A DNA stretch of 64,000 nucleotides from an uncultured Bacteroidota bacterium (GTDB taxonomy: Bacteria > Bacteroidota > Bacteroidia > Flavobacteriales > Schleiferiaceae). The position numbers were made by a program, and so were the translations under genes. The notes beneath the pieces are model-generated. The model ran no database searches. It saw only the letters and a program-made list of their open reading frames with translations, and was not told the origin of the DNA. Within the stretch, counting starts at the first letter, position 1. Each line of letters begins with the position of its first letter. Shown one piece after another: positions 42,964 to 52,652 of this stretch. The stretch is taken from NCBI GenBank assembly GCA_913057235.1, contig CAJXNI010000009.1:43499-107498 (forward strand). Direction: 5' to 3'.

Positions 42964-43422
42964 ATGCGTACCGCGGTGTTTCCGGGCTCTTTTGACCCCA
43001 TTACTTTAGGCCATGAAGATATTGTAAAACGCGCCCTCCCTATGTTTGACCAACTAATTGTGGCGGTGGGAGAAAATGCCAATAAAAATTACCGCTTTCC
43101 ACTGGAGCAGCGCATTGCCTGGCTCAGGGCCTGCTTTAAAGATGAACCCAAAATAAAAGTAGATGCCTACAGCGGCCTTACCGTAAACTATTGCCTGGAG
43201 CAAAACGCCCAGTTTATTTTGCGGGGTTTGCGCAATCCGGCCGACTTTGAGTTTGAAAAAGCGGTAGCCCAAACCAACCGGAAACTTACGGCCCAGGTAG
43301 AAACCGTTTTTTTGCTCACCGCCTCCGGATTATCTTCCATTAGCTCCAGCATTGTACGAGATGTGCTTAGAAATGGCGGGGACTACACCAAGTTTGTGCC
43401 GAAGGCCGTGCGGTTGCCTTAG
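42964..43422 (+). CDS. coaD: phosphopantetheine adenylyltransferase
   Basis: 152 residues of normal length. The nucleotidyltransferase motif FPGSFDPITLGHEDIVKRA is at residues 5-23 and the ISSSIVRDVLRNGGDYTKF motif near the end matches the ISSTxVR element. It makes dephospho-CoA from phosphopantetheine and ATP, the fourth step of CoA synthesis. It follows ddl with a 2-base gap. Confidence 0.96.
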   Translation: MRTAVFPGSFDPITLGHEDIVKRALPMFDQLIVAVGENANKNYRFPLEQRIAWLRACFKDEPKIKVDAYSGLTVNYCLEQNAQFILRGLRNPADFEFEKAVAQTNRKLTAQVETVFLLTASGLSSISSSIVRDVLRNGGDYTKFVPKAVRLP

Positions 43423-43428
43423 AAATGA

Positions 43429-44016
43429 TTAGGCCTTAACCGCCTGCCAAAGGGCCTTGATGTTTCCGTAGGTGTTTTCAAGGTTTTGTTCCACTTCCAG
43501 AGCAGCGCACCACTTGGCCGTAGTTATGTCTTCTTCTTCCTGGGGTATCAAGCTCTCATTTCCCTGGTAATACATTTCAAACCAGTAGGTACTTTTTAAA
43601 ATGGCCTGCCCTCTTAAACGGTAGGTATGGTAGGTATTGGGCAAGCGCCTCTTGATTTGCGGAGCGCTTATTCCGCATTCCTCCTCTACTTCACGAATAG
43701 CTGCCGCAGCAATCTCCTCGCCTGTCTCTATTTTTCCTTTCGGGAGATCCCACTTTCCTAAGCGGTGAATCATAAGCAGTTGCCCCTCTGCATTAAACAC
43801 CAAGCCTCCGGCTGCTTCAATTATAGTGTAGCTATCAGCAAAAATTTCAAAGGCAGCCTCCAGGTTTTCGGTCTGTAAAATCACCTCTTGCAAGCTCGCG
43901 TCTTCCAGCTGCGCAATGAGCTGTTCAAGCTGCTCTTTTCCGGTAAATTTTTGGCTCTGGGCCGATGGGGTATCGGTGAAAACCAACACCGAATCGTTGA
44001 TGAAAACTTTATACAT
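43429..44016 (-). CDS. NUDIX hydrolase
   Basis: 195 residues from MYKVFINDSVLVF; a further ATG three codons upstream overlaps the pyrE start codon on the other strand. The N-terminal 65 residues form a small alpha/beta extension found in Flavobacteriia homologues. The NUDIX box is GKIETGEEIAAAAIREVEEECG (about 95-116, pattern Gx5Ex7REUxEExGU). It hydrolyses an unknown nucleoside diphosphate derivative. Its promoter would lie inside pyrE. Confidence 0.88.
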   Translation of the reverse strand: MYKVFINDSVLVFTDTPSAQSQKFTGKEQLEQLIAQLEDASLQEVILQTENLEAAFEIFADSYTIIEAAGGLVFNAEGQLLMIHRLGKWDLPKGKIETGEEIAAAAIREVEEECGISAPQIKRRLPNTYHTYRLRGQAILKSTYWFEMYYQGNESLIPQEEEDITTAKWCAALEVEQNLENTYGNIKALWQAVKA

Positions 44017-44023
44017 TTGACGC

Positions 44024-44668
44024 ATGATTTGGAACTCTCAGGCGGCTGCTCAAACGGCCGCATACCTGCTGCAAATAAAGGCAATTAAGTTGCAACCTCA
44101 AGCCCCATTCACCTGGGCCAGCGGATGGAAATCACCCATTTATTGCGATAATCGCATTAGTCTGGGTTTCCCTGAAGTGCGAAACTTTCTGGCCCAAAAC
44201 CTAGCCGCAGGCATAAAAGCCCGGTATTCTGAAGTAGAGGCCATTGCCGGAGTAGCCACCGGAGCCATAGCCATAGGTATTTTGGTAGCGCAAGAGCTCA
44301 ATCTCCCTTTTGTGTATGTGCGGCCAGAGCCCAAAAAACACGGTAGGCAAAACCAAATTGAAGGCAGCCCCAACAAGGCGCAAAAAATAGTGGTGGTAGA
44401 AGACCTAATCAGCACAGGAGGAAGCAGCCTAAAGGCGGTAGAAGCTCTGCGTAAAGACAGTTTAGAAGTCTTGGGGATGGCAGCCATTTTTACCTATGGC
44501 TTTGCCCTTAGTGCAAGCAATTTTAAAGCGGCCCAATGTGAACTCTTCACCTTGTGTGACTACGAACATTTGTTGGAAAAAGCCCTTGCTGATGGTACCA
44601 TTTCAAAAGAAATTTTAAAGGATTTACAAGAGTGGCGTACCAATCCCGCTCAATGGAAACAACAATAA
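44024..44668 (+). CDS. pyrE: orotate phosphoribosyltransferase
   Basis: 214 residues with FTWASGWKSPIYCDNRISLG (orotate-binding), EAIAGVATGAIAIGILVAQE, VYVRPEPKKHGRQNQIEG loop and the PRPP motif VVVEDLISTGGSS. It makes orotidine monophosphate in pyrimidine synthesis. The start lies back to back with the NUDIX gene. The SRPBCC gene begins one base after its stop codon. Confidence 0.96.
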   Translation: MIWNSQAAAQTAAYLLQIKAIKLQPQAPFTWASGWKSPIYCDNRISLGFPEVRNFLAQNLAAGIKARYSEVEAIAGVATGAIAIGILVAQELNLPFVYVRPEPKKHGRQNQIEGSPNKAQKIVVVEDLISTGGSSLKAVEALRKDSLEVLGMAAIFTYGFALSASNFKAAQCELFTLCDYEHLLEKALADGTISKEILKDLQEWRTNPAQWKQQ

Positions 44669-44669
44669 T

Positions 44670-45059
44670 ATGCTCAATTTAGAATCTAAAAAGGTGGTGG
44701 TGAAAAAATCAGCTGAAGAGCTGTTCGACTACCTGAACGAGTTGCAAAATCTATACGGGCTTATGCCCGAAAGCGTGGAGCGCTTTGAAGCAGACAACGA
44801 TACCTTTTTATTTGGCATGAAGGGCATGCCCGATGTACGATTGTTGGTAGAAGAACGCCAGCGGCCCAACCTGATGCGCTTTAAATCGGCCAGCTCTAAG
44901 CTTGATTTTACTTTACAAGCCAATATTGAAGCTAAAGACAGTGCCAGCGAACTGCATTTTACCTTTACGGGAAATTTTAACGCCATGATGCGCATGATGG
45001 TAGAGCGGCCCCTCAAAAACTTTATTGAAGACCTGGCCAGCAATGCAGCTAAACTCTAG
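44670..45059 (+). CDS. SRPBCC (START-like) family protein
   Basis: 129 residues: a Bet v1/polyketide cyclase-like fold starting LESKKVVVKKSAEELFDYLN and ending in a helix NFIEDLASNAAKL. It has a hydrophobic ligand-binding cavity in its family; the ligand is unknown. It is coupled to pyrE (1-base gap), an arrangement I recall from Flavobacteriia, and ends 4 bases inside the convergent birA gene. Confidence 0.8.
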   Translation: MLNLESKKVVVKKSAEELFDYLNELQNLYGLMPESVERFEADNDTFLFGMKGMPDVRLLVEERQRPNLMRFKSASSKLDFTLQANIEAKDSASELHFTFTGNFNAMMRMMVERPLKNFIEDLASNAAKL

Positions 45060-45799
45060 AGTAAAAAGCTAACTTCCTTAAAAGCATAGCTTTTTTGAGT
45101 TCCATCTTGGGTGTGTACTTGCAGATAACCTTCGGGGGAAACCCCTTTTACTACGCCTTTATAAGTATGCCTGCCTTCTTGCAGTAAAACCTCTTGTTGG
45201 TAACCATACAAAGATTTTAGGTACTCATTTGTTAACAGACTTAACGGTTGGCGCTTAAGTTCTGCGTAGCGCTTGGTGAAGGTCTTTTGAAATTGCAGAG
45301 CCAACACATCTGGCACAATGCTTTTACCCAGCACCTCAGCAAGAGAACGGGCTTTGGCCGAGGCAAATTGCCTCTGATTTACATTGAGGCCAACGCCAAT
45401 GATGCTGCTGCTTAAAGTGGAGCCATTGAGTGTATTTTCAATAAGGATGCCCCCTACTTTATGATTTTTAAAAAGCAAATCATTAGGCCATTTGAGCACA
45501 AAGCTGGGGTGTAGGCCTTGTAAAACATCTTTCCATGCCAGACAAACTGACATATTTAGAGCAAATCCCTGACTTGCTTTTAAGAAAGTAGGGCGTAAAA
45601 AGAAGCTGAAAAGTAGGTTTTCACCAGCTGCGGCCTCCCACCGGTTGCCAAATTGACCACGGCCTGAAGTTTGATATTGGGTTTGCACCCAAAAGCCCTC
45701 TGATACTAATTGGCCCTGGCTCAAATCTTTTAGGTAAGAATTGGTGCTAGACACTTGATCTAGCTTAAGCATATTGGCCGAATTAAACAAAGTAGGCAT
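45056..45799 (-). CDS. birA: biotin--[acetyl-CoA carboxylase] ligase
   Basis: 247 residues without the N-terminal DNA-binding domain (group I ligase). SSTNSYLKDL, TSGRGQFGNRWEAAAGENL (biotinyl-AMP loop), and KWPNDLLFKNHKVGGILIEN with the catalytic Lys are present, plus a C-terminal SH3-like domain. It attaches biotin to carboxylase carrier proteins. It is divergent from rsfS. Confidence 0.94.
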   Translation of the reverse strand: MPTLFNSANMLKLDQVSSTNSYLKDLSQGQLVSEGFWVQTQYQTSGRGQFGNRWEAAAGENLLFSFFLRPTFLKASQGFALNMSVCLAWKDVLQGLHPSFVLKWPNDLLFKNHKVGGILIENTLNGSTLSSSIIGVGLNVNQRQFASAKARSLAEVLGKSIVPDVLALQFQKTFTKRYAELKRQPLSLLTNEYLKSLYGYQQEVLLQEGRHTYKGVVKGVSPEGYLQVHTQDGTQKSYAFKEVSFLL

Positions 45800-45867
45800 A
45801 AATGAATTTTGTCTGTAAGCGAGCAGTTTAGATTCTTTAATTTTGAGGGCTAATTTAAAAGCAATTA

Positions 45868-46221
45868 ATGACCCATACCCGTTTCTCTAATTTAGTAGAC
45901 ACCATTGTTGAGGGCCTTGAAGATAGGAAGGCCGAGAACATTACCGTAATGAACCTTTCTGAAATTGATAATGCCATTTGCGATTATTTTATAATTGCTG
46001 AGGGCAACTCTAATACGCAGGTAAAGGCCATTGCTGAAAGAGTAGAAGAATTGGTACGCGAAAACCTAAATGATAAACCCTGGCACGTAGAAGGCAAAGC
46101 TACCGCAGAATGGGTGCTGATGGACTATGTGAATGCGGTGGTTCACGTTTTTCAAAAAGAAACGCGCAAGTTCTACGATTTAGAAAGTTTATGGGGCGAT
46201 GCAGAAACAACTGTTGTATAA
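45868..46221 (+). CDS. rsfS: ribosomal silencing factor RsfS
   Basis: 117 residues of the RsfS/Iojap fold: MNLSEIDNAICDYFIIAEGN, WHVEGKATAEWVLMDYVNAV and HVFQKETRKFYDLESLWGDA. It binds ribosomal protein L14 and prevents 30S-50S joining when nutrients are low. It heads a row of six plus-strand genes (rsfS, ftsH, LUD, cdsA, psd, ACBP). A possible -7 box TAATTTTG lies at 45838. Confidence 0.95.
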   Translation: MTHTRFSNLVDTIVEGLEDRKAENITVMNLSEIDNAICDYFIIAEGNSNTQVKAIAERVEELVRENLNDKPWHVEGKATAEWVLMDYVNAVVHVFQKETRKFYDLESLWGDAETTVV

Positions 46222-46257
46222 CACCGTTTTAACCAGATTACAAGCTTGAAGCATTCA

Positions 46258-48378
46258 ATGGAAAATAAAGATAAAAATCAGCTAGATAAGCTGAAAGAGC
46301 AATTCTCTAAGAATAATGGTTCCAAAAATAATGGCGGTAAGGAGCCAGGCGGACCCAAAAAAAGATTCAACTTTTATTGGATTTATGCAGCCATTTTTTT
46401 GGTATTTATTGGCATTCAACTGATTGGCTCTTTTAATACTACCGCCAAGAAAATTGATTTTAGAGAATACACCAGTCTCATTGAGCAACAAGAGGTTGAA
46501 AATGTGCGAATAATTAATGACAACCGCATAGAAGTATTTCTAAAAGAATCGGCTCTAGAGCGTGAAGAGCACAAAGAAATTCGTGACAATGCCGTAGGCG
46601 GAGGAATGAATCCGGGTCCTCATTATTTCTTCAACATGAAATACGAGGCCTACCACAACAATATGGACGACTTTTATGAAGATCATCCTGAATTAGCTGA
46701 AAATCGGATTATAGCCAGCCATGAAGAGCGTAAAGATTATTGGGGCGACATTCTGGCCTGGGTTTTTCCCATAGTGCTAATGATTGTAATTTGGGTATTC
46801 ATCATGCGCAGAATGAGTGGTGGTGGTGCCGGACCTGGCTCTCAAATTTTCAACATCGGGAAATCCAAAGCACAGCTTTTTGATAAAAACACTAACGTAA
46901 AAGTTACTTTTAAAGACGTTGCCGGTTTAGAAGGTGCCAAGGAGGAAGTAGAAGAGGTGGTATCCTTTCTTAAGAATCCAGAAAAATATACGGCTCTAGG
47001 CGGGAAAATTCCTAAAGGGGCTCTCTTGGTAGGCCCTCCCGGAACGGGTAAGACCTTACTGGCCAAAGCCGTAGCAGGTGAAGCCAAAGTTCCTTTTTAT
47101 TCCTTATCAGGATCTGACTTTGTAGAAATGTTTGTAGGCGTGGGCGCCAGCCGGGTACGCGATTTATTTAAGCAAGCCAAAGAAAAATCACCCGCCATTA
47201 TTTTTATTGATGAGATTGATGCCATAGGCCGGGCACGTGGTAAAAACACTTTTAGTGGTGGAAACGATGAGCGTGAAAACACGCTCAATCAATTGCTTAC
47301 CGAAATGGACGGTTTTGCTACCAATGAGCACGTAATTGTAATTGCCGCCACCAACCGTGCCGATGTTTTGGATAAAGCTTTGATGCGGGCCGGGCGTTTT
47401 GACCGTCAGATATACATTGATCTGCCGGACCTTAACGAGCGTAAAGAAATTTTCAAAGTACATCTTCGTCCTTTAAAATTAGACAACAAGCTAGATACTA
47501 ACTTTTTAGCCAAGCAAACCCCAGGTTTTAGCGGAGCCGATATTGCCAACGTTTGTAATGAAGCAGCCTTAATAGCCGCGCGTAAAGATAAATCGGCTAT
47601 TGACCGCCAAGACTTTTTAGACGCGGTAGACCGTATTGTGGGCGGCTTAGAGAAGAAAAATAAAATAATAAGCAAAGACGAAAAAGAAATCATTGCGCAT
47701 CATGAAGCAGGACATGCCACAGTGAGTTGGCTTTTGGAGCATGCCTCTCCCTTGGTGAAAGTAACCATAGTTCCTAGAGGGCGATCTCTTGGTGCTGCCT
47801 GGTACTTACCTGAAGAAAGGCAGCTCACCAATACAGACCAAATCTTGGACGAGATGTGCGCTGCCTTGGGTGGACGTGCCGCTGAGGAAATCATATTCAA
47901 TAAAATTTCTACCGGAGCCCTTAGTGACTTGGAAAAAGTAACCAAACAAGCGCGCGCTATGGTTACCATCTATGGCTTAAATAAAGAAATTGGTAATATC
48001 ACGTATTACGATAGCCAGAACGGAAACGAGTACGGTTTTACTAAGCCTTACAGCGAAGAAACCGCTCAAAAAATTGACAAAGAGATCAGTAAAATTGTTG
48101 AGGCACAATACGTTAGAGCTAAGAAGATATTAACAGAGCACAAGGAAAAACTTACAAAGCTGGCGCATTTACTTCTGGATAAAGAGGTTATTTTTAAGGA
48201 AAATTTAGAGGAAATCTTTGGCAAAAGAGCCTGGCAGTCTCAGGAAGAAAAAATGGAGGCTGAAAAGGCTGCCAAAAACGGGCAAGAACCCTCTTCAGAT
48301 GAAACCGTAACTGATTCTTCAAAAGATGAATCATCTCAAGAAGACACTAAGGCTGAGACTGAAGACAGTAAAGCCTAG
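46258..48378 (+). CDS. ftsH: ATP-dependent zinc metalloprotease FtsH
   Basis: 706 residues from [11 protein letters not shown]; an in-frame TTG four codons upstream is less likely. Two membrane segments ([20 protein letters not shown] and [19 protein letters not shown]) flank a periplasmic domain of about 100 residues. The AAA domain has [26 protein letters not shown] and the SRH region; the zinc site is [11 protein letters not shown]. An acidic Ser/Glu tail of about 40 residues ends it. It degrades membrane and short-lived proteins. Confidence 0.97.
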   Translation: MENKDKNQLDKLKEQFSKNNGSKNNGGKEPGGPKKRFNFYWIYAAIFLVFIGIQLIGSFNTTAKKIDFREYTSLIEQQEVENVRIINDNRIEVFLKESALEREEHKEIRDNAVGGGMNPGPHYFFNMKYEAYHNNMDDFYEDHPELAENRIIASHEERKDYWGDILAWVFPIVLMIVIWVFIMRRMSGGGAGPGSQIFNIGKSKAQLFDKNTNVKVTFKDVAGLEGAKEEVEEVVSFLKNPEKYTALGGKIPKGALLVGPPGTGKTLLAKAVAGEAKVPFYSLSGSDFVEMFVGVGASRVRDLFKQAKEKSPAIIFIDEIDAIGRARGKNTFSGGNDERENTLNQLLTEMDGFATNEHVIVIAATNRADVLDKALMRAGRFDRQIYIDLPDLNERKEIFKVHLRPLKLDNKLDTNFLAKQTPGFSGADIANVCNEAALIAARKDKSAIDRQDFLDAVDRIVGGLEKKNKIISKDEKEIIAHHEAGHATVSWLLEHASPLVKVTIVPRGRSLGAAWYLPEERQLTNTDQILDEMCAALGGRAAEEIIFNKISTGALSDLEKVTKQARAMVTIYGLNKEIGNITYYDSQNGNEYGFTKPYSEETAQKIDKEISKIVEAQYVRAKKILTEHKEKLTKLAHLLLDKEVIFKENLEEIFGKRAWQSQEEKMEAEKAAKNGQEPSSDETVTDSSKDESSQEDTKAETEDSKA

Positions 48379-48404
48379 TTTACCTCTGGCCTTAAATAAA
48401 AGGT

Positions 48405-49052
48405 ATGTCGACATCTTCAAAAAAAAATATATTCGGCAAGTTTATCAACCTACTGAGCGGTAAACCAGAAGATGAAGAAGGGGATTTCATGGCAGATCCC
48501 AAACCTGAAGAAAAAAGTGAGTTTGCCCCTAAGGAATCTGAGCCCATTGATTTATCATTTGTAAAGAACTTTGTGCGTTCTGAGGGCAAGTTTTTATACT
48601 GTGAAAATAAAGAGGAGGCCGCGCATTACTTAGGTCTCATCATGGAAGAGTCTGGCCTTACGGAGATTTATTGCCAAGATACTTTTTTGAGGGGTTTGTT
48701 GCAACAAGGGCAAGCCAATATAACCGAAGACCTTGCTAAAGCAGATGCTTTTTGCTCTGTTTGCGAATATTTGGTTTCCTTCAATGGGGGCATTATGTTC
48801 ACGGCCAAGCAAACCAAAGAGCGTAAGCTAAACGAGCTACCAGAAACTTTTATTACCATAGCCTACACCAGCCAAATAACCGCTAATTTGCGCTCGGCTT
48901 TGTCTGGTATACGGGCCAAGTACCAAGGCGATATTCCTTCTCAAATTACTACAATTAGAGGACCCAAGAAATTAGACGATATTGAAGATAGCCCAGGCAG
49001 CAACGTATGTAACAAAGAGATTTATCTCTTATTGTTAGAAGATCAAGGTTAA
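48405..49052 (+). CDS. LUD domain (LutC/YkgG-like) protein
   Basis: 215 residues. After an acidic low-complexity N-terminus, the LUD fold shows ADAFCSVCEYLVSFNGGIMF and TSQITANLRSALSGIRAKY, then ITTIRGPKKLDDIEDSPGSN, close to the LutC-like pattern. LutC proteins take part in lactate oxidation with the LutAB subunits; here no such subunits are nearby, so the function is open. The position between ftsH and cdsA is conserved in relatives as I recall it. cdsA starts 5 bases after the stop. Confidence 0.78.
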   Translation: MSTSSKKNIFGKFINLLSGKPEDEEGDFMADPKPEEKSEFAPKESEPIDLSFVKNFVRSEGKFLYCENKEEAAHYLGLIMEESGLTEIYCQDTFLRGLLQQGQANITEDLAKADAFCSVCEYLVSFNGGIMFTAKQTKERKLNELPETFITIAYTSQITANLRSALSGIRAKYQGDIPSQITTIRGPKKLDDIEDSPGSNVCNKEIYLLLLEDQG

Positions 49053-49057
49053 GTTTC

Positions 49058-49882
49058 ATGTTGCAATTGGTAAAGCGGTCTATTAGCGGATTGGTATACG
49101 CAGTGGTAGTAATGCTAGCCGTTTTTAATCCCCCTTATGGCCCCATTTTTTTAGCCTTATTTTTTGGAGGTACAGCCATTTTAGAGTGGCTGCAGTTTGA
49201 CCGCAAAACAAATATTAGCAGGCCAGCCGCCTTAATGATGGGGCTTTTCATTTTGATAGTTTACCGCTTCAGCGGAAGCTTTGATCTAAGCAATAATAAT
49301 TTACAATTTAGTGAGCTGCTCATGGCCATTTTACTGGCAAGTCTTGTTCTTTCAGAAGCTTTCAGTAAGAACGAGCAATCGCTACCCAGACTTTTTAAGA
49401 ACGTTTTTGGGCTGGTGTACGTGGCATTGCCCCTTTGCCTGCTTATAAAATTACCTTTCTTTAAAGGTGTTTCAGAACCTTGGTTGCTGGCTGGGGTCTT
49501 TATTCTAATATGGGCCTCAGACACCTTTGCCTATCTAACTGGTAAATATTTTGGGAAAAATAAATTGGCCCCTGAAATTTCGCCTAATAAAACCTGGGAA
49601 GGACTGCTGGGAGGCGTGGTAGCCACCCTGCTGTTTGCATCATTGGCAAATTATTTTGTAGGCATCATGCCCATATTGGCCTGGCTGGGTCTTGCTTTGG
49701 TGGTGATTGTATTTGGCAGTATTGGCGATCTCCTGGAGTCAGCGGTGAAACGTTTCTATAAAATAAAAGATAGCGGTAAATTTATGCCCGGGCACGGTGG
49801 TATTTTAGACCGCATAGACAGTCTTTTGCTAGCCACACCCATGGCTTATTTCTATATTAAAGCTATCGAAAATTATTGCTGA
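49058..49882 (+). CDS. cdsA: phosphatidate cytidylyltransferase
   Basis: 274 residues with about eight membrane helices. The CTP-transferase signature is clear in the C-terminal third: ISPNKTWEGLLGGVV and GDLLESAVKRFYKIKDSGKF, then MPGHGGILDRIDSLL. It makes CDP-diacylglycerol, precursor of phosphatidylethanolamine and others. Its stop overlaps the psd start as TGATG, so the next enzyme of the same pathway is coupled. Confidence 0.95.
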   Translation: MLQLVKRSISGLVYAVVVMLAVFNPPYGPIFLALFFGGTAILEWLQFDRKTNISRPAALMMGLFILIVYRFSGSFDLSNNNLQFSELLMAILLASLVLSEAFSKNEQSLPRLFKNVFGLVYVALPLCLLIKLPFFKGVSEPWLLAGVFILIWASDTFAYLTGKYFGKNKLAPEISPNKTWEGLLGGVVATLLFASLANYFVGIMPILAWLGLALVVIVFGSIGDLLESAVKRFYKIKDSGKFMPGHGGILDRIDSLLLATPMAYFYIKAIENYC

Positions 49883-50541
49883 TGTTACGCATTCACCGCG
49901 AAGGTAAAACCATCCTTCTCCGAACCATTTTAATCTTAGGCGCCCTTAATTTTTTGGTGTTTTATTTCTCAGATAGTACTTGGGTAGAAAACATTGTTCT
50001 ATTGGCCAGCGTGGTCATTTATTTGTTGGTCTTACAGTTCTTCAGAAACCCTAAACGATATTTTCAAGTAGACCACACCAAGGTTATAGCTCCAGCCGAT
50101 GGTAAAATTGTGGCCATTGAAGAAATTGAAGAACCAGAATACTTCAAGAAGAAAATGATGCAAATAAGCATTTTCATGTCGCCCTTGAATGTACATGTGA
50201 ATAGATACCCCATTTCAGGTTTTATTAAATACGCCAAATACCATCCTGGTGCCTACTTGGTAGCCTGGCATCCCAAATCCAGCACCTTAAACGAGCGCAC
50301 CACGGTGGTAACGGAATCGCCTGAAGGCAAGGAAATTATGTACAAACAAATTGCCGGTGCACTGGCCCGCAGAATAATAATGTACGCCAAAACCGGAGAT
50401 AAGGTGCTGCAAGGAAAAGACAGCGGTTTTATTAAATTTGGAAGCCGAGTGGATATTGTTTTACCTACTGACGCCAATATTTTAGTTAAAATTGGTGATA
50501 AAGCCCGCGGGGGCGAGCAGGTTTTAGCTGAGTTGAAGTAG
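49882..50541 (+). CDS. psd: phosphatidylserine decarboxylase
   Basis: 219 residues, the short PSD form. An N-terminal membrane hairpin is followed by VIAPADGKIVAIEEIEEPEY, MSPLNVHVNRYPISG and the self-processing site GSRVDI within KFGSRVDIVLP (the GS pair gives the pyruvoyl group). It makes phosphatidylethanolamine from phosphatidylserine, the main lipid. It is coupled to cdsA and followed by an acyl-CoA-binding protein, 9 bases on, giving a lipid-focused operon. Confidence 0.94.
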   Translation: MLRIHREGKTILLRTILILGALNFLVFYFSDSTWVENIVLLASVVIYLLVLQFFRNPKRYFQVDHTKVIAPADGKIVAIEEIEEPEYFKKKMMQISIFMSPLNVHVNRYPISGFIKYAKYHPGAYLVAWHPKSSTLNERTTVVTESPEGKEIMYKQIAGALARRIIMYAKTGDKVLQGKDSGFIKFGSRVDIVLPTDANILVKIGDKARGGEQVLAELK

Positions 50542-50550
50542 TTGAGTTTT

Positions 50551-50844
50551 ATGAGTAAAAGCAAAGATTTGCAAGAAGAATTTTTACATTATGTGGAGGT
50601 TGGCAACAGCATGCCTCCCCAAACTGCTGATAACATGCTAATTGCCTATGCTTTTTTTAAGCAGGCTACTCAGGGGGATAACACCAATGACAGACCTACT
50701 GAAAGTAGTAACGTGGTGCAAACCTTTAAACATGATGCTTGGATGCGTTTACAGGGCATGCCCAAAGAAGAGGCCATGAGAAAATACATTGCTACTATCA
50801 AGGAGTTTCTGAAGCAATCTAAAAAAGAAGATCTTTCTTCTTAG
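50551..50844 (+). CDS. acyl-CoA-binding protein
   Basis: 97 residues. ACBP four-helix pattern: KDLQEEFLHYVEVGNSMPPQ, YAFFKQATQGDNTNDRPTES, then KHDAWMRLQGMPKEEAMRKY, covering the conserved YxxYKQAT, KWDAW and KEEAM positions. It binds long-chain acyl-CoA in the cytoplasm and could buffer acyl chains for phospholipid synthesis. Such proteins are mostly eukaryotic and patchy in bacteria, but occur in Bacteroidota. It is the last gene of the rsfS-to-ACBP row and ends 4 bases into cmk on the other strand. Confidence 0.88.
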   Translation: MSKSKDLQEEFLHYVEVGNSMPPQTADNMLIAYAFFKQATQGDNTNDRPTESSNVVQTFKHDAWMRLQGMPKEEAMRKYIATIKEFLKQSKKEDLSS

Positions 50845-51533
50845 GCAGTTATTTTTTCCAACGCCCAATGATAGGCAATTTCCAATTGCTTTTCAGGATC
50901 TAGATTGGAGTTATTCAATAAATAGGCTCCTTCTGCTTGCCGCAGTGGACTGTCCGCCCGGTTGGAATCTAAATCATCTCTATGAGCTAGGTTTTTAGAA
51001 ACTTCTTCCAGGCTCACTTCTTGGCCTTTTTCTCTAAGCTCATTAAAGCGTCTTTTAGTGCGCACTTCGTGGCTGGCGGTCATAAAGATTTTCAATTCTG
51101 CCTGCGGTAGTACCACGGTACCAATATCGCGCCCATCCATTACCACTCCCCCATCCTTAGCCATTTCCTGCTGTTGTGCCACCAAGTGTTTGCGTACCGC
51201 ACTTATAGCGGCTATGGTACTAACTTGCTCAGCTACAGCCTGTGTACGTATCTCAGCCTCCACGTTTTCACCATTAAGCAGCAACTCCGAAATCTGTTTC
51301 TCTGAATTGAATTCAAATCGTAGTTGGATATTGTTTAATTCTTTAGGAAGTGCCTCATCGGGCGAAGACCCAGGGATTAGGTTCTCACGCAAAGCGTAAA
51401 GGGTAACTGCGCGGTACATGGCTCCAGTATCTATATAGGTATAGGAAAGCTTAGCTGCCAGTTGGCGGGCCAGGGTGCTCTTACCGGTTGAAGAATGGCC
51501 GTCAACTGCAATATTAATTTTTGGGCGGGCCAT
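50841..51533 (-). CDS. cmk: cytidylate kinase
   Basis: 230 residues from MARPKINIAVDGHSSTGKST; the longer frame would extend back into porQ and lacks family support. P-loop VDGHSSTGKSTLARQL, TGAMYRAVTLYAL and GRDIGTVVLPQAELKIFMTA with RTKRR are typical. It phosphorylates CMP and dCMP. Its start lies 20 bases inside the end of porQ, which is transcribed in the same direction. Confidence 0.95.
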   Translation of the reverse strand: MARPKINIAVDGHSSTGKSTLARQLAAKLSYTYIDTGAMYRAVTLYALRENLIPGSSPDEALPKELNNIQLRFEFNSEKQISELLLNGENVEAEIRTQAVAEQVSTIAAISAVRKHLVAQQQEMAKDGGVVMDGRDIGTVVLPQAELKIFMTASHEVRTKRRFNELREKGQEVSLEEVSKNLAHRDDLDSNRADSPLRQAEGAYLLNNSNLDPEKQLEIAYHWALEKITA

Positions 51534-52560
51534 CTTTTTTGCGTTTGAAAGATTCAAAATTGGTGGTGATAGTGAGGTTATTAGCCCCGTCTGCAATGTG
51601 AAAAAGCGTGAAGGAATAGTTAATGTGAAATTTAGAAATCTTAAATCCCACACCTCCGCTAAATCCCGCATTAGTGCGTCTGGTATTTAAATTTAACTCT
51701 TGCCTGCGCCTAAATCGATAACCCACTTGGGCATTTAATGACTTGGTAGGAGCAAACTCAACCGCCAAACTGAGATGCCGAAGTAAGTTGTTCCATACAC
51801 TGGGAAAGTTGTCATCTACCTCACCGGTGAATTGGTTTACCGTGGCCGCATTGGGATCGCGGTAACGCAAATCCCACTGCTGTAGATTATCATAGGTAAT
51901 TTGCCAGCGGAATGGTGCGTACTTGAATTTATTGGAAAAGGCAATTTGCATTTCAAAAGGCAAGTTCTCCCTCACATTGGTGTAAGGGTCAAACTGATAC
52001 CCCATGTTTTTGGCCAAGAAGGCAATTACAATACGCTTACTGGGTATGCGATAAGTAACCCCTGCATCCATAGCCATGCCCCAAGAATTATACGTATCAT
52101 ACTGCGAACCAATTACGGCTAGTTTAGCCCCGAAACTCCAATTACTGTCTAACTCATAGCTATAACCAAAATTGAAGCTGTAGTCTTGAGCGGTAAATGT
52201 ACCCTGGCGCTGTCCTATTTCATTAGCGCGGTCAAAATCTCCATAATCCATGAAAAGAAGCTGCGCGTAAAAAGTACCCACACTATCGTAATGTCTGGCG
52301 TATGCCACATCGGCAAAAAGAATGTCGCTCATGTAGTCTACTCCGCTGGTGGTAAACTGTCCGTGCATGGTGTCTCTGAGGAGAGCCGGGTTTTGTAAGG
52401 CAAAATTCAGGTCCGCCTCTGGGTTAGCAATGGCGTTGCCTCCTAAACCCGCCACTCGTGCAGAAGGTACCGTGTTTAAAAACTGAAAAGCTGTGCCACC
52501 ACCAATTTGGGCTTTCACCGATAGTGCACCTAAAAGGAGGAGAATAAGGGCTTTTTTCAT
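51514..52560 (-). CDS. porQ: type IX secretion system protein PorQ
   Basis: 348 residues from MKKALILLLLGALSVKAQ, a signal peptide. PorQ/PorP-like barrel beginning IGGGTAFQFLNTVPSARVAG with LGGNAIANPEADLNFALQNP, and many beta strands up to NYSFTLFHIADGANN. PorQ is an outer membrane component needed for attachment of type IX cargo, working with the PorU/PorV/PorZ surface complex. Its coupling to cmk is a conserved arrangement in Flavobacteriia, as I recall it. It explains how sorting-tail proteins in this genome are handled. Confidence 0.9.
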   Translation of the reverse strand: MKKALILLLLGALSVKAQIGGGTAFQFLNTVPSARVAGLGGNAIANPEADLNFALQNPALLRDTMHGQFTTSGVDYMSDILFADVAYARHYDSVGTFYAQLLFMDYGDFDRANEIGQRQGTFTAQDYSFNFGYSYELDSNWSFGAKLAVIGSQYDTYNSWGMAMDAGVTYRIPSKRIVIAFLAKNMGYQFDPYTNVRENLPFEMQIAFSNKFKYAPFRWQITYDNLQQWDLRYRDPNAATVNQFTGEVDDNFPSVWNNLLRHLSLAVEFAPTKSLNAQVGYRFRRRQELNLNTRRTNAGFSGGVGFKISKFHINYSFTLFHIADGANNLTITTNFESFKRKKDGPPKN

Positions 52561-52652
52561 GCAGGGCGAAATTAGCACTTACAACGTAAAACACCACGCA
52601 TTATTGGCAAAGGCTCCACTTTCAACTATGGGCCTTCATTCATTGGTTTCAA

